Shown here in pieces: positions 49,402 to 55,351 of a DNA stretch of 55,351 nucleotides; position 1 is the first letter of the stretch; the number at the start of each line of letters is the position of its first letter. Position numbers and translations under genes: made by a program. A model generated the notes under the pieces. That model was given only the letters and a program-made list of their open reading frames with translations. It ran no database searches and had not been told where the DNA came from. This DNA comes from Actinobacteria bacterium HGW-Actinobacteria-6 (GTDB lineage: Bacteria; Actinomycetota; Coriobacteriia; Anaerosomatales; Anaerosomataceae), in NCBI GenBank assembly GCA_002841295.1, contig PHEU01000016.1, positions 1 to 55,351 of the forward strand, given 5' to 3'.

Positions 49402-50178
49402 TCAGCCCTCGACAGCCCCCACTAGTGCCCGCACGAACGCCTCCAGCTCCGCAGCGTCACCTTGTCGCCGCACGATGGCACTCCCCACCACGACGCCGTT
49501 GGCGATCTTCGCAACCTCGGCGGCCTGCTCGGGCGTGCCGACACCGAAGCCGACCGCGACCGGCAGCGTCGTGTGCTCGCGAACGCGCGCTACGAGTGCG
49601 GCGAGTCCTGTCGCGAGTTCGTCGCGCTCCCCTGTCACGCCGAGCGAGGACACCACGTACACGAAGCCACGCGAGCGAGTGCTAAGCGCATCCAGGCGCG
49701 CGGGCGGGGAGGTCGGCGCCGCCAGAAAGACGGTGTCGATGCCGAGCGGTTCGCTCTCGACAAGCCAGCGATCGGCCATGGGAGAGTCCGGCGGCAGGTC
49801 GGGCACGATGAAGCCGCTCACGCCTGCCTCGGCGGCAAGGGTCGCCACGCGCGGGAAGCCGAGGCGCATCATCGGATTCAGGTACGTCATGAGCGCGACA
49901 GGCGGCGCATCGGCGTGCGCGCCGAGGAACTCGCCAGCAAGCGCGATCGTCTCGGCAAGACCGAAGCCGTTTGCGAGCGCAGCCTTGCCGGCATCAACGA
50001 TGACGGGACCGTCGGCCACCGCGTCGCCGTACGGCACGCCCAACTCAATGACGCCCGCGCCACCGCGAGCGACAGCCTCAAGCGCTGCGAGCGAGCCCGC
50101 GCGGTCCGGGTAGCCTGCCATCACATAGGCGACCAACACCGCCCCCGAGCGCGTGAATGCCGAGCCCAGCTTAGTCAA
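49402..50178 (-). CDS. trpA: Tryptophan synthase alpha subunit
   Basis: 258 aa. [14 protein letters not shown] holds the catalytic glutamate equivalent, [21 protein letters not shown] (catalytic Asp) and [12 protein letters not shown] are TrpA signatures. It splits indole-3-glycerol phosphate and feeds indole to TrpB. The start used is TTG at 50178, which overlaps the trpB stop by eight bases and aligns with normal TrpA N-termini; the longer frame to 50229 lies wholly in trpB. Last gene of the operon. Confidence 0.9.
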   Translation of the reverse strand: MTKLGSAFTRSGAVLVAYVMAGYPDRAGSLAALEAVARGGAGVIELGVPYGDAVADGPVIVDAGKAALANGFGLAETIALAGEFLGAHADAPPVALMTYLNPMMRLGFPRVATLAAEAGVSGFIVPDLPPDSPMADRWLVESEPLGIDTVFLAAPTSPPARLDALSTRSRGFVYVVSSLGVTGERDELATGLAALVARVREHTTLPVAVGFGVGTPEQAAEVAKIANGVVVGSAIVRRQGDAAELEAFVRALVGAVEG

Positions 50179-51409
50179 CGCCGAGACCCGCTTCGTGCAC
50201 GATGTCCATATCCTTGTCGCCTCGGCCACTCACGTTCACGATCACGACGGCGTCGGGGCCAAGCTCGGCAGCGAGCCGTGGCAGGAGCGCAAGCGCGTGC
50301 GAGGACTCGATCGCCGGGATGATGCCTTCGGTGCGCGTGCAGAGCGCGAACGCGTCAACGGCCTCCTTGTCGGTGACCGCGTCGTAGCGCACGAGGCCTT
50401 CGTCTTTCAGGAAGCTGTGCTCCGGGCCAACGCCGGGGTAGTCTAGCCCGGCCGAGATGCTGTACGCCTCAAGCGGATTGCCCGCGTCGTCCTGCAGGAG
50501 ATAGCTGTAGAAGCCGTGCAGCACGCCGGGCGAGCCCTTCGTGAGCGCAGCGCCGTGCTTGCCGGATTCCAGGCCGAGACCGGCCGCCTCGGCTCCGATG
50601 AGCAGCGGGCGCTTCTCGGTAGGTACGTCGTGCAGGAACGGGTAGAACATGCCGGCGGCATTGGAGCCGCCACCCACACACGCGATGACGGCATCCACGC
50701 GCGGGATGGCCTTCTCGGCGATCTGGGCGATGGTCTCGGTGCCGATGACGGCCTGGAAGTCGCGCACCATCGCGGGATACGGGTGCGGGCCCACGACCGA
50801 GCCGATGACGTAGAACGTGTCCTCCACGCGCTCAACCCAGTGACGGAGCGCAGCGGTGACGGCATCGGCAAGCGTGCCAGAGCCTTCATCGACCGGCACG
50901 ACCTCGGCGCCGAGGAGACGCATCTTGTAGACGTTCAGGGACTGACGTCGGATGTCCTCGGTACCCATGAAGATGGCGCACTCCATGCCCATGAGCGCGG
51001 CGGTGGTCGCCGTGGCGACGCCATGCTGACCGGCGCCCGTCTCGGCGATCACGCGGTGCTTGCCCATGCGCTTGGCGAGCAGACACTGCCCCAGCGTGTT
51101 GTTGATTTTGTGGGCACCGGTGTGGTTGAGGTCCTCACGCTTGAGGTAGACGGCTCCAAGCCCGGTCGCCTCGGCGAGACGGTCGGCGCGGTAGAGCGGC
51201 GAGGGTCGGCCGACGTAATCCTTGAGGAGCAGGTTTAGCTCCTCGGCAAACGCCGGGTCGGCCTGCGCGGTGCGATATGCGGCTTCAAGCTCAGCGAGGA
51301 CAGGCATGACCGTCTCGGGCACGAACGTGCCACCGTACGGGCCGAAGAAGCCCTGAGCGTCGGGGCTAGAATACGCCTCGTCGGCAGACGGCAAGAGAAC
51401 ATCAGGCAT
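50171..51409 (-). CDS. trpB: Tryptophan synthase beta subunit
   Basis: 412 aa. [15 protein letters not shown] carries the PLP lysine, [13 protein letters not shown] and [15 protein letters not shown] are cofactor and phosphate-binding segments, and [14 protein letters not shown] is conserved in TrpB1. This is the form that pairs with TrpA, whose gene follows directly. It condenses indole with serine. It starts three bases after the trpF stop. Confidence 0.94.
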   Translation of the reverse strand: MPDVLLPSADEAYSSPDAQGFFGPYGGTFVPETVMPVLAELEAAYRTAQADPAFAEELNLLLKDYVGRPSPLYRADRLAEATGLGAVYLKREDLNHTGAHKINNTLGQCLLAKRMGKHRVIAETGAGQHGVATATTAALMGMECAIFMGTEDIRRQSLNVYKMRLLGAEVVPVDEGSGTLADAVTAALRHWVERVEDTFYVIGSVVGPHPYPAMVRDFQAVIGTETIAQIAEKAIPRVDAVIACVGGGSNAAGMFYPFLHDVPTEKRPLLIGAEAAGLGLESGKHGAALTKGSPGVLHGFYSYLLQDDAGNPLEAYSISAGLDYPGVGPEHSFLKDEGLVRYDAVTDKEAVDAFALCTRTEGIIPAIESSHALALLPRLAAELGPDAVVIVNVSGRGDKDMDIVHEAGLGVD

Positions 51410-51412
51410 GCG

Positions 51413-52078
51413 TCATCCCTCCTGGTTGGCCGCAGGCGCGGCGGCGACAAGTGCATCAGCCGCGCGAACGGCGGCCATGAATGCAGCGACTTTGATGGGG
51501 TCCTTATGACCGGGATGCTCCTCGACCCCCGAGGAGACATCTACGGCAAACGGGCGGGCGATTTGAATCGCCTCGGCCACGTTGAGCGGTGAGAGACCGC
51601 CAGCAAGGAAAAGAGAAAACCCTCCGGGGCGGGTGTAGGTGAGGATTTGCCAGTCGAACGTCCGTCCGGTCCCGCCGCGCTTGTGAGAGTCCGTTGCGTC
51701 AAGAAGAAAGGCCGAGACCGATCCCCGGAAGGGTTCGAGAATCTCCAGAGCGAACTCCGTGCCGACTTGCATAGCTTTTATCACGGGAACCGGTGCCGCA
51801 GCACAAATCTCCGGAGTTTCATCCCCGTGGAACTGAACATACGTCAATCCGATGCGCTTCACTGCCTCGGCAACGAACTCCGGTTTGGCGTTGACGAACA
51901 CACCCACGCGCGCCACGAGCGGCGGGACGTCTGCAAGCGACCGGGTCGCCTCGGCGATGGTGACTTGCCGGGAACTCGGGGCGAGCACGACCCCGAGGGC
52001 GTCGGCACCGGCCATCACGGCGGTCCGTGCATCCCCGGGGTTCGTGATCCCGCATATCTTGACGCGCGTGCGGTGCAT
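51413..52078 (-). CDS. trpF: Phosphoribosylanthranilate isomerase
   Basis: 221 aa. VKICGITN supplies the catalytic cysteine, FVNAKPEFVAEAVKRIGLTY and VQFHGDE follow, the catalytic Asp is in LLDATDS and phosphate-binding strands are FLAGGLSPLN and VDVSSGVEEHPGHKD. It isomerises PRA to CdRP, the third specific step to tryptophan. It lies between trpB2 and trpB with eight- and three-base gaps. Confidence 0.93.
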   Translation of the reverse strand: MHRTRVKICGITNPGDARTAVMAGADALGVVLAPSSRQVTIAEATRSLADVPPLVARVGVFVNAKPEFVAEAVKRIGLTYVQFHGDETPEICAAAPVPVIKAMQVGTEFALEILEPFRGSVSAFLLDATDSHKRGGTGRTFDWQILTYTRPGGFSLFLAGGLSPLNVAEAIQIARPFAVDVSSGVEEHPGHKDPIKVAAFMAAVRAADALVAAAPAANQEG

Positions 52079-52086
52079 GATTCTCC

Positions 52087-53457
52087 TTAGAGAGCGTCGT
52101 CGCAGAGCGTGGCGCCCGCGGCGAAGTCGAAGTCCTTGAGCTCGCCGGCATTGTACGCGGCGTATGCAGCCAAGTCGAAGTGACCGTGACCGGACAGGTT
52201 GAACAGGATGGTGCGGTCCTCACCCTTCGCCTGAGCGTCCTTCGCCTCATTGATAGCGGCGAGAATCGCATGGCTGGACTCCGGCGCAGGCAGGATGCCC
52301 TCGGCACGCGCGAACTGCACCGCTGCCGCGAAGCACGCGGTCTGGTCGACGGCGACCGCCTCGGCCTCGCCTTCATGCACGAGCTGCGACACGAGCGGCG
52401 AATCGCCGTGATAGCGCAGGCCACCGGCGTGGATGCCGGCCGGGACGAAGTCGTGACCGAGCGTGTACATGAGCATCTGCGGCGTCATTCCAGCCTCGTC
52501 GCCGAGGTCGTAGCGGTACTCGCCAGCCGTGAGCGTCGGGCACGCCTTCGGCTCAACGGCGAGCAGGCGCGCCTTGCTCTTACCCTCAAGCTTACGGTGA
52601 TAGTACGGGAACGCGATACCGGCGAAGTTAGAGCCGCCGCCGACACACGCGACAACGACATCGGGCTCCTCATTGGCGAGCGCCATCTGCTCGATTGCCT
52701 CAAGGCCGATGATGGTCTGGTGTAGGCACACGTGATTGAGCACGCTGCCGAGCGCGTAGTGCGTGCCGGGATCCTTGATCGCGACCTCGCATGCCTCAGA
52801 GATGGCGATGCCAAGCGATCCGGTCGAGTCAGGATCCATCGCCAACACGTGACGACCCGACTCGGTGAGGTTGCTCGGCGACTTATGCACGGTGCCGCCG
52901 TACGTCTCCATGAGAATGCGGCGGTACGGCTTCTGGTCATAGCTGACGCCGACCATAAAGACCTCGACGTCGATGCCGTAAAGCGCACCGGCGATCGACA
53001 TGGCGCTTCCCCACTGGCCGGCGCCTGTCTCGGTAGCAATCTTGGTGATGCCCTCGGCCTTGTTGTAGTACGCCTGCGGGATGGCAGTGTTGGGCTTGTG
53101 GCTTCCCGCGGGGCTCACACCCTCATACTTGTAGAAGATCTTGACGCCCTCAGGCAGGCCAAGGTCCTTCTCCAGCTGGCGCGCGCGCAGCAGCGGGGAC
53201 GGGCGGTACGTCTTGTAGACGTCGATGACCGCACCGGGGATGTCGATCCAACGCTCCGCCGACATCTCCTGTTTGAGGATCTCCATCGGGAACAGTGACG
53301 CCAGGCGCTCACCGATCTGATCCGGTCCCAGCTCCGTACCGTCGGGCGCAAATGCCTTCGGCGGCGCGGGCGGGTTCTTCAGGTCGGGAGCAACGTTGTA
53401 CCAGGCCTCAGGAATCCTGGTCTCATCGAGTCCGAACCTGGTCTTGTCGCTACCCAT
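52087..53457 (-). CDS. trpB2: TrpB2-type tryptophan synthase beta-like protein
   Basis: 456 aa, about 45 longer than TrpB1. SPAGSHKPNTA carries the PLP lysine (SHKPN in place of AHKIN), ETGAGQWGSAMS and CVGGGSNFAGIAFP bind the cofactor. The N-terminal extension (ETRIPEAWYNVAPDL) and the ESSHAILA tail are TrpB2 traits. TrpB2 proteins do not form the TrpA complex well and may scavenge free indole or use O-phosphoserine. A GC-rich hairpin (53472-53487) lies just before its ribosome site. Confidence 0.92.
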   Translation of the reverse strand: MGSDKTRFGLDETRIPEAWYNVAPDLKNPPAPPKAFAPDGTELGPDQIGERLASLFPMEILKQEMSAERWIDIPGAVIDVYKTYRPSPLLRARQLEKDLGLPEGVKIFYKYEGVSPAGSHKPNTAIPQAYYNKAEGITKIATETGAGQWGSAMSIAGALYGIDVEVFMVGVSYDQKPYRRILMETYGGTVHKSPSNLTESGRHVLAMDPDSTGSLGIAISEACEVAIKDPGTHYALGSVLNHVCLHQTIIGLEAIEQMALANEEPDVVVACVGGGSNFAGIAFPYYHRKLEGKSKARLLAVEPKACPTLTAGEYRYDLGDEAGMTPQMLMYTLGHDFVPAGIHAGGLRYHGDSPLVSQLVHEGEAEAVAVDQTACFAAAVQFARAEGILPAPESSHAILAAINEAKDAQAKGEDRTILFNLSGHGHFDLAAYAAYNAGELKDFDFAAGATLCDDAL

Positions 53458-53471
53458 GTCTATCTCCCTCC

Positions 53472-53487
53472 CGGGGCGCCTGCCCCG
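53472..53487 (-). promoter_or_regulatory. Intercistronic hairpin before trpB2
   Basis: CGGGGC pairs with GCCCCG around a 4-base loop, immediately followed on the coding strand by the GGGAGGGAG ribosome site of trpB2. The trpC-trpB2 gap of 72 bases is the largest in the operon. It may tune trpB2 translation or mark mRNA processing; no T-run follows, so it is not a terminator. Confidence 0.4.
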
Positions 53488-53529
53488 AAATCCTGCGATG
53501 CGCCATGTGACGGCACCGCGTGTTTCCTG

Positions 53530-54330
53530 CTATTCCGCGAGCGGCCGCCTGGCAACGCCCGTCAGTTCCGAGAGCACATCTTCTGGAAACGGCGCACGCA
53601 TGAGCGTCTCGCCGACAAGCACGCCGTGCGCACCGGCCGCAGAGGCAGCCTCAACGTCGGCGCGGGTCTTGATACCGCTCGCGGCGACCACCGTCAGGTC
53701 GAAGTCGCCGGCCGCCCGGATCACCTCGCGCGCCCGCTCGGGATCGACGCCGAGTGTACGCAGGTCGCGGCTGTTCACCGCGATCACACCGGAGCGCACG
53801 CCAAGCGCGATCGTGAGTTCTTCTTCCGAGGCGATCTCCACAAGCGGCGTCATGCCGAGCGTCTCGGCGATGTTCGCGAAATCGCGTGTCATGTGGCCGA
53901 GCACCGACACCATAAGCAGCACCGCGTCGGCGCCGTGACCACGCGCGATGAAGAGCTGCACCGGATTCACGATGAAGTCCTTACACAGCACCGGCACGTC
54001 GACGGCATCGGCCACGTCCGAGAGATCCGTGAAGCTGCCGCCGAAGTACTCCGGCTCGGTAAGCACGCTAATAGCAGCCGCGCCGCCGTCTTGGTAGTGC
54101 AGCGCCTGCTTTGACGCCTCGCACTCCGTGGCAATCGCGCCTGCGCTTGGTGACGCCTTCTTCACCTCGGCTATCACGGCCAAGTCGCGGCGGTCACGAA
54201 TCGCCGCGGCAAAGTCGCGGGGCGGTCTGCCGCATGCTGCAAGTCGCTCGCGATCGGCCGGCGACAGGTCGCCGAACTCGGCCTTGATGCGCTCGTAACG
54301 CTTGGACATCATCGTCTCGAGGAAGTTCAC
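53530..54330 (-). CDS. trpC: Indole-3-glycerol phosphate synthase
   Basis: 266 aa. VIAEVKKASPSAG and ISVLTEPEYFGGS are the substrate-binding segments, CKDFIVNPVQL supplies a catalytic Lys, LVEIASEEEL and VNSRDLRTLGVD complete the barrel. It converts CdRP to indole-3-glycerol phosphate. The gene overlaps trpD by four bases. Confidence 0.94.
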   Translation of the reverse strand: MNFLETMMSKRYERIKAEFGDLSPADRERLAACGRPPRDFAAAIRDRRDLAVIAEVKKASPSAGAIATECEASKQALHYQDGGAAAISVLTEPEYFGGSFTDLSDVADAVDVPVLCKDFIVNPVQLFIARGHGADAVLLMVSVLGHMTRDFANIAETLGMTPLVEIASEEELTIALGVRSGVIAVNSRDLRTLGVDPERAREVIRAAGDFDLTVVAASGIKTRADVEAASAAGAHGVLVGETLMRAPFPEDVLSELTGVARRPLAE

Positions 54331-55351
54331 GCGCCCGCCTCCCCCGCCAGCCGTGCGCTCACGCTCACGAGAAGTTCAAGCGCCTGCGCCGCGCGACCGG
54401 AATCAATCGACTCGCGAGCGCGAACTACGCCCTCGACGAGGTCGGCGACCTCGCCTGCCGCGAGCAGCGCAGCGGCCGCGTTCATGAGTACGACGTCGCG
54501 CTTGGGACCGTGCTCTCCGCCGAGGATAGCGCGCAGGATCGCGGCATTCTCAGTAGCATCGCCACCGGCGATGTCGGCGAGCGTGCCACGTGCGACACCG
54601 ATCTCCTCGGGCAGGACGGTGTAGGTGCGCACGCCGCCCGCTTCTGCGTTGAACTCGGCGACAGTCGTCGGCCCGCTCGCCGAGACCTCGTCCATGCCGG
54701 GATGGCCGTGCACCACGAGGACCCGCTCGGCACCGAGGCGCCCGGCGACTTCGGCCATGAGCGGCGCAAGGCTGGCGTCGTACACGCCGAGGAGCTGTCG
54801 CTTGGCGCCCGCGGGGTTAGTGAGCGGGCCGAGGATGTTGAAGACGGTGCGGATACCGATCTCGCGGCGCGTGGGACCCGCGTGGCGCATGCTCGCGTGA
54901 AGCGACTGCGCGAAGAGGAAACCCACGCCGCACTCGTCGATGCAGCGCGCCATCGCGGTCGCGTCGAGGCCCACGTTCACGCCGAGTGCCTCGAGCACGT
55001 CGGCGCTTCCCGCTGCCGAGGAGACAGCGCGGTTGCCATGCTTGGCGACCGGCACGCCCGCGCCAGCGACTACGAACGCGGTGGTCGTGGAGATGTTGAA
55101 GGTATGGAGACCGTCGCCGCCGGTTCCACAGGTGTCGATGTAGCGGGCAGCTGTCGGGCGCACGGGCGTGGCGTGTTCGCGCATGGCGCGCGCGAAGCCG
55201 ACGATCTCGTCGACCGTCTCACCCTTCATCCGCATCCCCACCACAAGCGCGCTGATCTGCGCCGACGTCGCCTCGCCGTCCATGATCGAGCTCATCACCA
55301 GGTGCGCTTCGCTCTCGGAAAGCGCGCCGCCACTGCTCACCCGCGCGATCG
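54327..55351 (-). CDS. trpD: Anthranilate phosphoribosyltransferase, 5' end beyond the window
   Basis: At least 341 residues are present. GTGGDGLHTFNIST binds phosphoribosyl pyrophosphate, KHGNRAVSSAAGSADVLEAL, and NILGPLTNPAGAKRQLLGVY are TrpD signatures. A GTG at 55340 could start the frame, but family members have about 10 more residues (IARV... is still open to the edge), so the gene probably continues past 55351. It joins anthranilate to PRPP. First gene seen of the trp operon; trpE and trpG are not in the window. Confidence 0.92.
   Translation of the reverse strand, partial: IARVSSGGALSESEAHLVMSSIMDGEATSAQISALVVGMRMKGETVDEIVGFARAMREHATPVRPTAARYIDTCGTGGDGLHTFNISTTTAFVVAGAGVPVAKHGNRAVSSAAGSADVLEALGVNVGLDATAMARCIDECGVGFLFAQSLHASMRHAGPTRREIGIRTVFNILGPLTNPAGAKRQLLGVYDASLAPLMAEVAGRLGAERVLVVHGHPGMDEVSASGPTTVAEFNAEAGGVRTYTVLPEEIGVARGTLADIAGGDATENAAILRAILGGEHGPKRDVVLMNAAAALLAAGEVADLVEGVVRARESIDSGRAAQALELLVSVSARLAGEAGA

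Noticed and set aside
50179-50229. Extended start of trpA at 50229
   Set aside because: The extra 17 residues lie entirely within trpB and do not resemble TrpA N-termini; the TTG at 50178 fits the family length.
1-55351. Search for an integron integrase or transposase
   Set aside because: No protein in the window has tyrosine-recombinase, DDE or serine-recombinase signatures. The integrase, if any, is elsewhere, and the array is reported without it.

Overview
High-GC chromosomal DNA (mostly above 60% G+C by eye) from what is most likely a free-living anaerobic actinobacterium of the Coriobacteriia (OPB41/Anaerosomatales-like). This placement is an inference from gene content: a split ferredoxin-type glutamate synthase next to an HdrB-HdrC fusion, a PdtaS/PdtaR (ANTAR) pair, an archaeal-type class I aldolase, a TrpB2 inside a trp operon and a GAAC-N4-GTTC SOS box. 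There is no rRNA, phage or plasmid gene and no CRISPR array. One tRNA-Leu(CAA) is present.

Layout. 1-4.9 kb: a truncated membrane protein, a flavodoxin/ferredoxin (EFR1) protein, a zinc-free MDR oxidoreductase and a NatAB-like ABC exporter preceded by a 59-aa membrane protein too short for routine gene calling. 4.9-13.4 kb: accessory region. Four well-formed integron attC sites (9055-9141, 11334-11420, 11999-12087, 12574-12672) each sit at the 3' end of a minus-strand gene, and two or three decayed attC-like sites lie at 4.9-5.1 and 7.5 kb. I see no integrase in the window, so this is a cassette array lacking an integrase (CALIN-like) or the distal part of a chromosomal integron. The cassettes carry a Rad50/RloC-like zinc-hook ATPase, a zinc-ribbon membrane protein, a PD-(D/E)XK-like protein, a membrane protein of unknown function, YbjQ and a DUF7010-like protein. 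A PadR-HsmA pair and a decayed TetR gene lie among them.

13.6-22 kb: a beta-carbonic anhydrase with an altered zinc site and an apparently frameshifted signal peptide; a TetR regulator divergent from a DUF4386/MDR operon with two 17-bp operators; then a four-gene operon hdrBC-like fusion, glutaminase (GATase), FMN/Fe-S synthase and GXGXG subunits of glutamate synthase, without an NADPH-type GltD. 22-25 kb: three toxin-antitoxin modules (VapBC, YefM-YoeB, VapBC) and two small membrane proteins. 25-30 kb: LysE exporter, PdtaR, PdtaS, an HD-GYP protein, a membrane protein and tRNA-Leu.

30-38.5 kb: MFS transporter; adenine/adenosine deaminase; a UvrD/PcrA-like helicase behind a perfect LexA box; and a MacB/LolCDE-like ABC operon containing a secreted Ig-like protein and a Yip1-like protein. 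38.5-45.2 kb: accD-accA-pfkA-class II aldolase operon, class I fructose-bisphosphate aldolase, and nadE with a GNAT acetyltransferase. 45.2-49.4 kb: Hsp20, a lipoprotein, a DUF2207 protein, a small membrane protein and a ParE/RelE-type TA module with a 32-bp palindromic operator. 49.4 kb to the end: trpD(partial)-trpC-trpB2-trpF-trpB-trpA on the minus strand.
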